A stretch of DNA of 64,000 bases from Rhizobacter sp. Root1221 (GCF_001425785.1 NZ_LMDI01000075.1:62001-126000); one strand, 5' to 3'. Counted from the first letter of the stretch, positions 8,681 to 18,131 are shown. The notes: generated by a model from the sequence alone, not told the origin. Program-made: numbers and translations.

Positions 8681-8854
8681 GGGGAAACATCCTTGTTCGT
8701 TCTCATCCGGACGACTATAAGAACGGGGAGCCGCCCCGGCTGTCAGGCATGAGCCCCCCCTGCTGTGGGCGACCTCTGACATCTGCGCGACACGGCCCGC
8801 CCCACCCCGCCGCTACGATCGCCCTCCTCGAGCATCCTCCGGAAACACTCCACC

Positions 8855-9883
8855 ATGGCCACTCCAACGAACCACCAGATCCGCCTAGCCGCCCGGCCGG
8901 TCGGCATGCCCACCCGGGACAACTGGCGTGTCACCGACGAGCCGGTGCCCGCACTGGCCGACGGCGACGTGCTGGTCAAGACCCTCGCGCTGTCGCTCGA
9001 CCCGGCCATGCGCGGGTGGATGAACGAAGGCAAGAGCTACATCCCGCCCGTGGGCCTGGGCGACGTGATGCGCGCGGGCGGCGTGGGCGTGGTGATCGGG
9101 TCGAAGAACCCCGCATTCCGCGAAGGCGACCACGTGAGCGGCTCGCTCGGCGTGCAGACGCACTGCCTGGTGCCTGCGGCGGACGTGCGCCGCACCGGCC
9201 TCGCGAAGATCGACACGGCGGCCGGCACGCTGACCCAGTGGCTCAACGTGCTGGGCATGCCCGGCATGACCGGCTACTTCGGCCTGATGGACGTGGGCCA
9301 GCCGAAGGCCGGCGAGACGCTGGTCGTCTCCGGCGCGGCCGGCGCGGTGGGGCAGACGGTGGGCCAGCTCGGCAAGATCCTCGGGTTGCGCACGGTAGGC
9401 ATCGCGGGCGGCAAGGCCAAGTGCGACTGGGTCGTCAACGAACTCGGTTTCGATGCCTGCGTCGACTACAAGGCGGGCCCCATCAAGGACGGGCTGCGGC
9501 AGGCCTGCCCCGATGGCGTGGACATCTACTTCGACAACGTGGGCGGTGACATCCTGGACGCGGTGCTCACCCGCATCAACCGCAAGGCCCGCATCGTGAT
9601 CTGCGGCGCCATCAGCCAGTACAACAACACGACGCCGGTCAAGGGCCCGTCGAACTACATGTCGCTGCTGGTCAACCGCGCCCGCATGGAAGGCATCGTG
9701 GTGTTCGACTACGCCGACCGCTATCCCGTGGCCATCAAGGAACTGTCGGGCTACCTGCGCGACGGCCGCATGAAGAGCAAGGAAGACATCGTGGACGGCA
9801 TCGACACCTTCCCCGAAACCCTGCTGAAACTGTTCAACGGCGAAAACTTCGGCAAGCTCGTGCTGAAAGTCGCGGACGCGTGA
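8855..9883 (+). CDS. NADP-dependent oxidoreductase (CurA-like, MDR family)
   Basis: A 342-residue member of the zinc-free medium-chain reductase group (CurA, leukotriene B4 12-hydroxydehydrogenase-like) that reduces activated double bonds of enones with NADPH. Characteristic are LSLDPAMRGWMNEGKSYIPPV (residues 48-68), the Rossmann motif SGAAGAVGQTVGQLGKILG (near 155-173), VYFDNVGG-type motif IYFDNVGG (near 225-232) and ICGAISQYNN. Single-gene unit with its own promoter region shared with the lipocalin gene. Confidence 0.93.
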   Translation: MATPTNHQIRLAARPVGMPTRDNWRVTDEPVPALADGDVLVKTLALSLDPAMRGWMNEGKSYIPPVGLGDVMRAGGVGVVIGSKNPAFREGDHVSGSLGVQTHCLVPAADVRRTGLAKIDTAAGTLTQWLNVLGMPGMTGYFGLMDVGQPKAGETLVVSGAAGAVGQTVGQLGKILGLRTVGIAGGKAKCDWVVNELGFDACVDYKAGPIKDGLRQACPDGVDIYFDNVGGDILDAVLTRINRKARIVICGAISQYNNTTPVKGPSNYMSLLVNRARMEGIVVFDYADRYPVAIKELSGYLRDGRMKSKEDIVDGIDTFPETLLKLFNGENFGKLVLKVADA

Positions 9884-9991
9884 ACCGGCCGGCACATTGA
9901 ACCGCCCGCGGGGGCTTCCCCGGGGGCACCGGGGCGGCGGCGCGCATAAACTGCCAGGGCGTCCATTTTCGACGTCGCCACCCCGGTTTCA

Positions 9992-12775
9992 ATGGCCCCA
10001 CCTCGCCCACCGCCGCCAGCGAGCACGGCCCCACCAGCCTGGGCCGCGCTGCTCGATGCGGCGTCCGATCTGCTGGCGTTCCTGGATGCCGACGGCCGAA
10101 TCCTCTGGGTCAACGCTGGTTTCGAGCGCGCGAGCGGCCACGCCTCGGCGCAGGTGCTGCAGCAGCCGGTGGTGCCGCTGCTGCAGGCCGCTTCCGCGCC
10201 TGCAGCGCCGGGCGCGCCGTGGGCGCAGGTGCACGCGGCGCTCGCCGGCCACGCCGCCGTCGCCGGCGTGGCGTTGCCGTGGACCGACCGGTCCGGAACA
10301 GCCCGCACCGGCCTGCTGTCGTTGACCCCGCTGCCCGGAGGGCAGGGAGCGCCGGCAGGGGCCCGGTGGCAGATGGTGCTCCAGGACACCACCGAAACCC
10401 AGCGCCTCGCGGTGCTGCTCGGCACGGCCCAGGACGTCGGCCGGCTGGGCATCCTGGAACGCCACAACAACACCAGCGCGCAACTGAAAATGGCGGTGGA
10501 GCTCGGCAACATCGCCACCTGGCGGCACGACCTCCGGCTCGACCGCATGTTCTACGACGAGCGCGCGTTCGAGATCGTGGGCATCGAGCCGCGCGCCGAG
10601 GGCCTGAGCCTCGCCGAGGTGCGCGCCTTGATCCACCCGGATGACCTGCCGCAGGTGCTGGCCACCGCCAAAGAGGCCCTGACATCCGACCGCCCCGTGG
10701 ACATGGAGGCGCGGTACCGCCGTGCCGACGGCTCCTGGCGCTACCTGCTGACCCGCCGCATCCTGCGCCGGGACGAACACGGCCAACCGCTCGAGTTCGT
10801 GGGCGTGGGGCTCGACGTGACGGAACAGGTCGAGAAATCCCGCCACATGGGCGAGGTGACCAAGCGCCTCGAGATCGCCGCCGCTGCGGCGGGCCTGGGC
10901 ATCTGGAGCCGCGACCCGGTCACGCGTGCGCCCGAGTGGAACTCGCAGATGTTCGAGATCGTGGGGCGCTCGCCGCGCGACGGCCTGCCCACGCGCCACG
11001 AGTGGCTCGAACAGGTCATCTACCCCGACGACCGGGCCCGGATGCGCAACGCCCATGCCGACATGCTGGCGTCGAACGGCACCCCCATCGAACACCAGTA
11101 CCGCATCGTCCGGCCCGACGGCCGGGTGCGGTGGCTCGTCAACCGGTCCTGCCGCGAGGTGCGGGACGGCCAGCCGGTGCTGTTCGGCATCACGATGGAC
11201 ATCACGCACCGCGTGGAGACCGAGACCGCGCTGCGCCAGGCCAACGACCGCATCGCACTCGCCACCCACGGTGCCGGCATCGGCACGTGGGAACGTGACG
11301 TCAAGACGGACCGCGCGACGTGGGACGCCCAGATGTTCGCGCTGCGCGGCCTCATGCCGGCCCCGGGCGCGAACGTGGACCGCCTGCGCTTCGAGCTGAG
11401 CCACCCGGAAGACCTGCCCCACATCATCGAGGTCAACGAGGCCTCCGTGCGCAACCACCGCATGTGCACGTACGAGTTCCGCGTGCGCATGCCCGACGGC
11501 AGCTACCGCTGGCTCGCCTCGCGCTCCGTGCCGGTGTACGACGCGAACGGGGTGCCGGTGCGCCAGATCGGCGTGAACTGGGACATCCACGAGCGTGTCA
11601 CCGCCGAGGCCGAACGCCAGGAGAAGCTCATCGCCCAGCGCGAAAGCGAGGCGAAGTCCCGTTTCCTTTCACGCATGAGCCACGAGTTGCGCACGCCGCT
11701 CAATGCCGTGCTCGGGTTCGCGCAGTTGCTCCAGCGGGGCGCGAGCCTCGCGCCGGACCAGCGCGAGAAGGTCGCCCACATCCATTCGGCGGGCGAGCAC
11801 CTGCTGGCACTCATCAACGACGTGCTCGACCTCTCCAGCCTGGAACAGGGCCAGCTCCGCGTCGAGCTGCAACCCGTGCCGCTGGCCGAGGTGCTGGACG
11901 ACACACTGCCCCTCGTCCACGCGCTCGCACTGCAACACGGCGTGGAAGTGGGGATCGGGGACGTGCCCGGGGTGGCGTGGGGTGACCGCACCCGCATCCG
12001 GCAGGTCGCCATCAACCTGCTGACGAACGCGATCAAGTACAACCGCCCGGGCGGCCACGTGACCGTGACCGGCACCATCCACGGCAACGCCGTCACGCTC
12101 GACGTCGTCGACACGGGCCGCGGCATGACCGGCCAGCAGCTGGGCCAGCTGTTCGAGCCGTTCAACCGCCTCGGGGTGGAACGCGAAGGCATCGAGGGCA
12201 CCGGCATCGGCCTGGCGGTCGTGAAGGCGCTGCTGGAGCGCATGGGCGGCGCCATCGAGGTGGCGAGCGAGGCCGGCAGCGGCTCACGGTTCACGGTGCG
12301 GCTGCCCCGGTTCGACAACACCGCCGTGGCCGGCCCCGGCGACATGCCGGCCACCGGACCCGCGGTCCACGCCAAGCCCGGCCGCGCGGGCCAGGTGCTC
12401 TACATCGAGGACAACCCCGTCAACCAGCTCCTCGTCGAGGAGCTGGTGCGTGGACACGCCGGCCTGGCCATCGAGTCCAGTTCCACCGGCATGGCCGGGG
12501 TGGCACGTGCCGCGCTGCTGAAGCCCGACCTGATCCTGATCGACATCCAGCTGCCCGACATCGACGGCTTCGAGGTGATCCGCCGCCTGCGTGGCGAACC
12601 GGCCACCGCGGGCATCCCGTGCATCGCGCTGTCGGCCAACGCGATGTCGGAGGACATCGCGCGGGCGCTGGCGGCCGGGTTCGAGGACTACTGGACCAAA
12701 CCCATCGCGTTCGCCAGCTTCCTGTCGGCGCTCGACCGGCTGTTCCCGGCACACCATGCCGCAGGCGCCCGATAA
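9992..12775 (+). CDS. Soluble multi-PAS hybrid histidine kinase with receiver domain
   Basis: A 927-residue signalling protein without membrane segments. The N-terminal part holds about four PAS/PAC repeats (roughly 10-145, 165-290, 295-410 and 415-545; each later one ends with a RxxDGxxRWLxxR-type PAC motif). HisKA follows with FLSRMSHELRTPLNAV and phospho-acceptor His564; the ATPase domain shows NLLTNAIKYN, DTGRGM and GIGLAVVKALLERMGG. A C-terminal receiver (about 800-920) has the phospho-acceptor Asp851 in LILIDIQLPDIDGFE and the conserved Lys in YWTKPI. No partner regulator is adjacent; it probably senses a cytosolic ligand or redox state and passes phosphate elsewhere. Confidence 0.93.
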   Translation: MAPPRPPPPASTAPPAWAALLDAASDLLAFLDADGRILWVNAGFERASGHASAQVLQQPVVPLLQAASAPAAPGAPWAQVHAALAGHAAVAGVALPWTDRSGTARTGLLSLTPLPGGQGAPAGARWQMVLQDTTETQRLAVLLGTAQDVGRLGILERHNNTSAQLKMAVELGNIATWRHDLRLDRMFYDERAFEIVGIEPRAEGLSLAEVRALIHPDDLPQVLATAKEALTSDRPVDMEARYRRADGSWRYLLTRRILRRDEHGQPLEFVGVGLDVTEQVEKSRHMGEVTKRLEIAAAAAGLGIWSRDPVTRAPEWNSQMFEIVGRSPRDGLPTRHEWLEQVIYPDDRARMRNAHADMLASNGTPIEHQYRIVRPDGRVRWLVNRSCREVRDGQPVLFGITMDITHRVETETALRQANDRIALATHGAGIGTWERDVKTDRATWDAQMFALRGLMPAPGANVDRLRFELSHPEDLPHIIEVNEASVRNHRMCTYEFRVRMPDGSYRWLASRSVPVYDANGVPVRQIGVNWDIHERVTAEAERQEKLIAQRESEAKSRFLSRMSHELRTPLNAVLGFAQLLQRGASLAPDQREKVAHIHSAGEHLLALINDVLDLSSLEQGQLRVELQPVPLAEVLDDTLPLVHALALQHGVEVGIGDVPGVAWGDRTRIRQVAINLLTNAIKYNRPGGHVTVTGTIHGNAVTLDVVDTGRGMTGQQLGQLFEPFNRLGVEREGIEGTGIGLAVVKALLERMGGAIEVASEAGSGSRFTVRLPRFDNTAVAGPGDMPATGPAVHAKPGRAGQVLYIEDNPVNQLLVEELVRGHAGLAIESSSTGMAGVARAALLKPDLILIDIQLPDIDGFEVIRRLRGEPATAGIPCIALSANAMSEDIARALAAGFEDYWTKPIAFASFLSALDRLFPAHHAAGAR

Positions 12776-12805
12776 TGCACGATCGTTCGATTTTGCAGTT
12801 CACCC

Positions 12806-13630
12806 ATGTCCGCCCTCACCACGCTTTCCGCCCTGTTGGCCGCCCGCACGCTTGACGCCGCCGCACGCACCGTCACGTTCGAGATCCCGGAAGACTGGCA
12901 GCAGGGCCGCACCACGTTCGGCGGCCTGATCGCCACGCTGGCCGTGCAGGCGATGCGCGACGTGGCCGGCCCCGCGTGGCCGCCCGAGGTGAGCCTGCGG
13001 GCCCTGCAGACGAGTTTCATCGGCCCGGTCGAACGCGGTGTGTTCGAGGTGTCGGTGCAGGTACTGCGCGAAGGCAAACACGTGCGCCAGGTGCAGGCGC
13101 TGGTGCGACAGAACGGCCAGACGTCCGCCATCCTGCTGGGTGTGTTCGGCACGCCGCGCGACACGGTGGTGCCGGTGATGGCCCCGGCCCGCCCCGAGGT
13201 GGCGCGCTCACCCGACCAGTCGATCCAGGTGCCGTTCCTGCCCGGCGTGACACCCAACTTCACGCAGCACTTCGACTTCCGCTGGGGTGAAGGCACCATG
13301 CCCTACAGCGGTGCCGACAGCTGGCACAGCCGCATCCACCTGCGCCTCAAGAGCGAAACCGTGGCGCCCGAGTTGCTGACCGTGTTGCTGGCCGACTCCC
13401 CGCCGTCGCCCGTGATCAGCCGCTTCACGAAGCCGGCACCGGCCAGTTCGGTGTCGTGGGAACTCGAACTGCGCCCGGTGGCCGACGCCGAACAGGGCGA
13501 CGCCTGGTGGCGCGTGGACACCGACGTGATCGCTGCTGCCGGCGGCTACGTCAACCAGGTGTCCAAGCTCTGGACGCCCTCGGGCGAACTCGCGTCCATC
13601 GGCTACCAGGTCGTGGCTGTCTACGGGTGA
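12806..13630 (+). CDS. Acyl-CoA thioesterase (double hotdog)
   Basis: A 274-residue thioesterase of the TesB/YbgC-like double-hotdog superfamily. The first hotdog shows QGRTTFGGLIATLAVQAM (residues 32-49), a pattern typical of acyl-CoA thioesterase II-like proteins, with RALQTSFIGPVERG and VRQVQALVRQNGQ strands; the second hotdog starts near 165 (MPYSGADSWHSRIHLRL). It should hydrolyse acyl-CoA in the cytosol; chain length is unknown. Starts 30 bp after the kinase gene on the same strand, perhaps co-transcribed by read-through. Confidence 0.85.
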   Translation: MSALTTLSALLAARTLDAAARTVTFEIPEDWQQGRTTFGGLIATLAVQAMRDVAGPAWPPEVSLRALQTSFIGPVERGVFEVSVQVLREGKHVRQVQALVRQNGQTSAILLGVFGTPRDTVVPVMAPARPEVARSPDQSIQVPFLPGVTPNFTQHFDFRWGEGTMPYSGADSWHSRIHLRLKSETVAPELLTVLLADSPPSPVISRFTKPAPASSVSWELELRPVADAEQGDAWWRVDTDVIAAAGGYVNQVSKLWTPSGELASIGYQVVAVYG

Positions 13631-13709
13631 CACGCGGCAGGTAGACTTCGCTCCGAACAGAACAAGGACCCCGCGCGCCGTGCCGGGGTTGTCGAGGGAG
13701 ATCGATTCA

Positions 13710-14126
13710 ATGCGTTTTGCCAAATGGCTGCTGGCCGTGCTCGTTCCGCTGCTGCTCGTGGCGGCCTACTTTGCCGTGGTGCTCAGCTGGAACTACGCCA
13801 GCGGCGAACGCGCCGGCTGGGTGCAGAAGCTGTCCCGCAAGGGCTGGCTCTGCAAGACCTGGGAAGGTGAACTCGCGCTCGTGTCACTGCCGGGCAGCAC
13901 GCCCGAGAAGTTCCTCTTCACGATCCACGACGACGCCGTGGCCGCCCAGGTCAACGCCGTGATGGGCCAGCGCGTGGCGCTGCACTACGTGGAAAAGGTG
14001 GGCCTGCCCACCACCTGCTTCGGCGAGACCCGGCACTACGTGACCGGTGTTCGCGCGCAGGAGGAGATCCAGCTGACGCCGGGGGTGGTGGTGCCACGGC
14101 CCACGGCGCCCGCTTCGGCGCCCTGA
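13710..14126 (+). CDS. Membrane-anchored hypothetical protein
   Basis: A 138-residue protein with one N-terminal membrane anchor (about 5-27, WLLAVLVPLLLVAAYFAVVLSW) and a periplasmic domain containing two cysteines (CKTWEGEL and PTTCFGETRHYV) that could form a disulfide. No family name is certain. The ATG at 13710 follows AGGGAG at 13695-13700, nine bases upstream. The end faces a hairpin shared with the convergent gene at 14139. Confidence 0.75.
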   Translation: MRFAKWLLAVLVPLLLVAAYFAVVLSWNYASGERAGWVQKLSRKGWLCKTWEGELALVSLPGSTPEKFLFTIHDDAVAAQVNAVMGQRVALHYVEKVGLPTTCFGETRHYVTGVRAQEEIQLTPGVVVPRPTAPASAP

Positions 14127-14131
14127 CCCGC

Positions 14132-14153
14132 AAGGGGCTCAGCCGAGCCCCTT
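14132..14153. terminator. Bidirectional hairpin between convergent genes
   Basis: Perfect 9-bp inverted repeat AAGGGGCTC / GAGCCCCTT with four-base loop AGCC. It sits between the stop of the 13710 gene and includes the last codons of the gene ending at 14139. T-tracts are weak on both sides, so termination efficiency is uncertain. Confidence 0.55.
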
Positions 14154-14405
14154 CTCCAGCAGGTCCACCAGGAGCGCGTTCACGCCCCCTTCGTGGTCGG
14201 CGCCCTGCGCGTTGATGCGGGCCACCAGGTCGGCGGGCAGCTTGCAGGCGAATGGCACCAGGCCGGCGGCCGCATCGCGCTTGCGCTGCTCGCGTTTGTC
14301 GAGTGCCACGGCCGCGCCCTGCGCGAACCGGTCGGGGGCGCCAGCGCCCTTGCGCTTGCCCTCGATCTTCAGGGCCATCTGCTTGGCCAGGTCGAACTTC
14401 TTCAT
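14139..14405 (-). CDS. Hypothetical small basic protein
   Basis: About 88 residues, rich in Lys/Arg at the N-terminal half (KKFDLAKQMALKIEGKRKGAG, KREQRKRDAA) and ending in a helical segment LPADLVARINAQG..GGVNALLVDLLEKGLG that resembles ribbon-helix-helix or antitoxin-like C-termini. No partner toxin is adjacent. ATG at 14405 or 14411 (two codons longer). Divergent from yaeQ with about 100 bp between. Function not recognised. Confidence 0.7.
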   Translation of the reverse strand: MKKFDLAKQMALKIEGKRKGAGAPDRFAQGAAVALDKREQRKRDAAAGLVPFACKLPADLVARINAQGADHEGGVNALLVDLLEKGLG

Positions 14406-14506
14406 CGTCATCGGTACACCCGCTCTGTCGTCATCGACCGGCATTGTCGCCGGGCGCGGGCCATCTGGTCTAATCCGGATCCACTCTTTCGAACCGGCCC
14501 CCACCC

Positions 14507-15061
14507 ATGGCGCTCAAAGCCACGATCTACAAAGCCAACCTGCAGATCGCCGACATGGACCGCAACGTCTACGGCGACCACGGTATCACCATCGCCCGCC
14601 ACCCGTCGGAAACCGACGAACGGATGATGATCCGGGTGCTGGCCTACGCGCTCAACGTGCCCCAGGACAACCACAACGGCACGCTCGAGTTCGCCAAGAG
14701 CCTGTGGGACACCGATGAGCCCGACCTGTGGCAGAAGGACCTCACGGGCCAGATCGTCCACTGGATCGACGTGGGCCAGCCCGACGACAAGCGCATGATG
14801 AAGTCGGCGCCGCGCGCCGAACGGGTCACGGTGTACAGCTTCGCCTCGAGCTCGGCCATCTGGTGGAGCGGCGTGGCCACGAAGATCACCCGCGCGCGCA
14901 ACGTCACCGTGTGGCAGGTGCCCGCCGAGCAGAGCCAGGCCCTCGCCGAACTCGCCCAGCGCACGATGCAGCTGCAGGTCACGGTGCAGGACGGCACCGC
15001 ATGGATCGGCGACGGCCAACGGTCCGTCGAGGTCACCCCCGAGCGGCTCACACCGGGCTGA
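14507..15061 (+). CDS. yaeQ: YaeQ family protein
   Basis: A 184-residue YaeQ protein, a PD-(D/E)xK nuclease-like fold of unproven function. The family start MALKATIYKANLQIADMDR and later RHPSETDERMMIRVLAYAL, DEPDLWQKDLTGQI.HWIDVGQPDDKR and VTVYSF are intact. The D-E-K cluster in DEPDLWQKD...DVGQPD is the nuclease-like core. Homologues were once linked to RfaH-like activity, not confirmed. A normal-length, probably monocistronic gene. Confidence 0.95.
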   Translation: MALKATIYKANLQIADMDRNVYGDHGITIARHPSETDERMMIRVLAYALNVPQDNHNGTLEFAKSLWDTDEPDLWQKDLTGQIVHWIDVGQPDDKRMMKSAPRAERVTVYSFASSSAIWWSGVATKITRARNVTVWQVPAEQSQALAELAQRTMQLQVTVQDGTAWIGDGQRSVEVTPERLTPG

Positions 15062-15160
15062 GAGGCTGACCGCACGCGGGCCAGGGGGAAACATGCCCCC
15101 CGCCACGGCGTGCAGGAGGGTCTGCGTCAGAATGGGCCTCCCGCAGCTTCCCGACGTGCC

Positions 15161-15439
15161 ATGGAACGACCCGCCCCCGACGTGATCCACAACGCTGCGC
15201 TGCAGCGCTTCGAGACCACCATCGACGGCCACCTGAACGTGGCCGACTACGTGCTGTCGAACGGCACGCTCGTCATGACCCACACGGCGGTTCACCCGTC
15301 GCTGCGGGGCCACGGTGTTGCGGCCGCACTCGTCGAACAGGCGCTGGCGTTCGCGCGCGCCGAGGGGCTCAAGGTCGACCCCGTGTGTTCGTACGTGCAG
15401 GGTTACCTGCAGCGGCATCCCGAACACCTGACTGCCTGA
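15161..15439 (+). CDS. Small GNAT acetyltransferase (YjdJ-like)
   Basis: A 92-residue minimal GNAT-fold protein (COG2388 group). It shows the acetyl-CoA-binding VHPSLRGHGVAAALVEQALAFAR (about 45-67) and the C-terminal CSYVQGYLQRHPE seen in the family; E. coli YjdJ is a homologue. The acceptor is unknown. ATG at 15161 was preferred to an upstream in-frame start because family members begin right at this point. The next gene begins two bases after its stop. Confidence 0.88.
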   Translation: MERPAPDVIHNAALQRFETTIDGHLNVADYVLSNGTLVMTHTAVHPSLRGHGVAAALVEQALAFARAEGLKVDPVCSYVQGYLQRHPEHLTA

Positions 15440-15441
15440 CC

Positions 15442-17568
15442 TTGGCTCTGCTTCCCCGGGCCGCCGCGTGGCTGGCCCTTCTTGTCCTGTCCGCCTGCAC
15501 CACCATGACCGACCCCGTCCGCACCGCACCCGAGACCGACGACCCCCTGCTGTGGCTCGAGGACGTGCAAGGCACGGCGGCACTCGACTGGGTGCGCGGG
15601 CAGAACCAGCTCACGCAATCGGAACTGATGGCTCGCCCCGAGTACGGCCCCACGCGGGCGCAGTTGCTCGAGGTGCTCAACGCCCGCGACCGCATCCCGT
15701 TCGTGGCACGCCGCGGCGCGTGGCTCTACAACCTGTGGCAGGACGACACCCACAAGCGCGGCCTGTGGCGCCGCACCACGCTCGCGCAGTACAAACTGCC
15801 CGCACCGCAGTGGGAAACCGTCATCGACCTCGACGCGCTCGCCGCCGCCGAGAACGAGAACTGGGTCTGGGGCGGCGCCACATGCCTCGGCCCGGACTAC
15901 CGGCACTGCCTCATCTCGCTGTCGCGCGGCGGCGCCGATGCGAAGGTGATCCGCGAGTTCGACGCCGTCGAGAAACGCTTTGTCGACGGCGGCTTCCAGC
16001 TGCCCGAGGCCAAGTCCGATGTGGACTGGGTCGACGCCGACACGCTGTTCGTGGGCACTGATTTCGGCCCGGGTTCGATGACCGATTCGGGGTACCCGCG
16101 CATCATCAAGCGCTGGCAGCGTGGCACACCGCTCAGCGCGGCGGTCACGGTGTTCGAGGGCGAAGCGAAGGACGTGGCCGTGGGGGTTTCGGTCGACAAG
16201 ACCCCGGGCTTCGAGCGCACGCTCTTCAGCCGCGCCACCGACTTCTACAACCAGAAGTTCTTCCTGCTCGACGGCAGCAGCCTCGTGCCGCTCGACATCC
16301 CGAGCGACGCCTCGCCGAGTTTCCTGCGCGACACGCTGCTGCTGAGCCTGCGCAGCCCCCTGGACGCCGGCGGCACGCAGTTCCCGAGCGGCTCGCTGCT
16401 GCACACCGACGCCGCGGCCTACCTGCGCGGCGAGCGGCACCTGCAGCCGCTGTTCACGCCCACGGCCGAACGGTCGCTCGCCGGGTACACCTTCACGCGT
16501 GACCACGTGCTGCTCAACGTGATGGACAACGTGGCGAGCCGCCTCGAGCGGTGGCACAAGGCCGGCGGCACGTTCACCGGCCGCCCCATCGAGGCCCCGT
16601 TCCCCGGCAGCCTGGGCGTGAGCCCGCTGCACGACCCGCTGCTGCCTGCCGACGACCTGGCCGAGAACTACCTGCTCACCTACACCGATTTCCTGACCCC
16701 CGACTCGCTGTACCTGGGCAGCACGGCCGACGACCGGCGCGAGCCGTTGAAGTCGCGCGAGGCCCTCTTCGATGCCACGGGCCAACGGGCCGAGCAGCGG
16801 TTTGCCACGTCGAAGGACGGCACACGGGTGCCCTACTTCGTGGTGTGGCCGGCCGGCGCCACGGCGGATGGCAACAACCCCACGCTGCTGTACGGCTACG
16901 GGGGCTTCGAGATCTCGCTGAAACCCTGGTACTCGGGCGGCTTCGGCCGGGCCTGGTACCGGCGCGGTGGCGTGCTGGTGGTGGCCAACATCCGCGGCGG
17001 CGGCGAGTACGGCCCGCGCTGGCACCAGGCCGCCGTCAAGGCCCACAAGCAGCGCAGCTACGACGACTTCATCGCGGTGGCCGAGCACCTCGTCGCCACC
17101 GGCGTCACGTCACCGAAACACCTCGGCATCATGGGCGGCAGCAACGGCGGCCTGCTGGTGGGCGCCACCTTCGTGCAGCGCCCCGACCTCTTCAACGCGG
17201 TGGTGTGCCAGGTGCCGCTGCTCGACATGCGGCGCTACCACACGCTGCTGGCCGGGGCCTCGTGGATGGCCGAGTACGGCAACCCCGACGACGCGGCCGA
17301 GTGGTCCTTCATTTCGTCGTACAGCCCGTACCAGAACGTCCGGACCGGCGCCGCGTACCCGCGCGTGCTGTTCACCACGTCCACCCGCGACGACCGCGTG
17401 CACCCCGCGCACGCCCGCAAGATGGCCGCGCGCATGATGGCGCAGGGTCATCCGGTGCTGTACTACGAGAACATCGAAGGCGGGCACGGCGGCGCCGCCG
17501 ACAACGACCAGCGCGCTCATCTCCAGGCACTCGAATTCAGCTACCTCTGGCAGCAGCTGAAAAAGTGA
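15442..17568 (+). CDS. Prolyl oligopeptidase-family (S9A) serine peptidase, lipoprotein
   Basis: A 708-residue S9A peptidase. Residues near 1-20 form a lipoprotein signal ending LVLSAC, so the enzyme is probably anchored in the periplasm. The N-terminal DDPLLWLEDVQG motif and beta-propeller are followed by the alpha/beta-hydrolase domain: GGGEYGPRWHQAA, nucleophile GGSNGGLLVG (Ser567), Asp in TRDDRVHPAHARK and His in EGGHGGAAD. It cleaves short proline-containing peptides. The start is uncertain: TTG at 15442, immediately after the GNAT stop, preserves the signal; ATG at 15505 would make it cytosolic. Confidence 0.92.
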   Translation: MALLPRAAAWLALLVLSACTTMTDPVRTAPETDDPLLWLEDVQGTAALDWVRGQNQLTQSELMARPEYGPTRAQLLEVLNARDRIPFVARRGAWLYNLWQDDTHKRGLWRRTTLAQYKLPAPQWETVIDLDALAAAENENWVWGGATCLGPDYRHCLISLSRGGADAKVIREFDAVEKRFVDGGFQLPEAKSDVDWVDADTLFVGTDFGPGSMTDSGYPRIIKRWQRGTPLSAAVTVFEGEAKDVAVGVSVDKTPGFERTLFSRATDFYNQKFFLLDGSSLVPLDIPSDASPSFLRDTLLLSLRSPLDAGGTQFPSGSLLHTDAAAYLRGERHLQPLFTPTAERSLAGYTFTRDHVLLNVMDNVASRLERWHKAGGTFTGRPIEAPFPGSLGVSPLHDPLLPADDLAENYLLTYTDFLTPDSLYLGSTADDRREPLKSREALFDATGQRAEQRFATSKDGTRVPYFVVWPAGATADGNNPTLLYGYGGFEISLKPWYSGGFGRAWYRRGGVLVVANIRGGGEYGPRWHQAAVKAHKQRSYDDFIAVAEHLVATGVTSPKHLGIMGGSNGGLLVGATFVQRPDLFNAVVCQVPLLDMRRYHTLLAGASWMAEYGNPDDAAEWSFISSYSPYQNVRTGAAYPRVLFTTSTRDDRVHPAHARKMAARMMAQGHPVLYYENIEGGHGGAADNDQRAHLQALEFSYLWQQLKK

Positions 17569-17661
17569 AGCCCGTGTTTTTGGCAGCTTGAGAGCGAGCG
17601 GGCCGCGGTCGGCTCGCTCGGCAGCCCCCTCCTTGGAGGCGATTTCTTCAGGTGCGTTCTT

Positions 17662-17820
17662 CTAGATCTTGCCCAGCAGCAGCAGGATGACCACGACCAC
17701 CAGCACGAGCCCGAGACCGCCGGTGGGGCCATAGCCCCAGCTGCGGCTGTGCGGCCAGCTCGGCAATGCACCGATCAGCAGCAGGACCAGCACGATCAAC
17801 AGAATGGTTCCCAACGTCAT
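17662..17820 (-). CDS. DUF3309-like tiny membrane protein
   Basis: A 52-residue protein read directly from the minus strand: MTLGTILLIVLVLLLIGAL, then a polar turn SWPHSRSWGYGPTGG, then a second hydrophobic helix and GKI. This two-helix hairpin with the WPHSRSWGYGPTGG centre matches the DUF3309 family, common in stress-responsive proteobacterial loci. A strong ribosome site AAGGAG lies about seven bases before the ATG at 17820. It is convergent with the peptidase gene, and between them lies an AGCGAGC/GCTCGCT inverted repeat. Confidence 0.85.
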   Translation of the reverse strand: MTLGTILLIVLVLLLIGALPSWPHSRSWGYGPTGGLGLVLVVVVILLLLGKI

Positions 17821-18131
17821 GGTTGGCTCCTTGGTGTTATTGAGATTCCCACGATAAGGATGTCAGGCGGCTGGCGACAGATGGCAACGGCGTGACCGGG
17901 TGTCGGCTCGGAGCACGGCCGGATGTCGTTGGCTTCCTACATGCGCCGGGAACCGGGCCTGGACGCGATCGACTCCACCGGGTCGATGAATGGGTAATTT
18001 CGCACGGCAAAAGCGCCGACCGCCTCGCCCGCGTATGGGTTTCCACTCAGGCAATCGGGGCCGGAATCCGTAACCTTGCGTAAGCTCCATTTCCCCGACC
18101 TGCGGTTGCCCCGCCGCCCAGAAAGCTGTCG
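17821..18131. promoter_or_regulatory. Divergent region between DUF3309 gene and cheW; weak sigma-28-like site
   Basis: About 310 bp without a supported gene. A TAAT (17995-17998), 16-base spacer, GCCGACCG (18015-18022) arrangement loosely resembles a FliA promoter for cheW, but the -10 matches poorly and the spacer is one base long. No other structure is seen. Confidence 0.3.

Noticed and set aside
17995-18022. Sigma-28 promoter for cheW
   Set aside because: Spacer is one base too long and the -10 matches poorly; kept only as a weak note in the intergenic entry.
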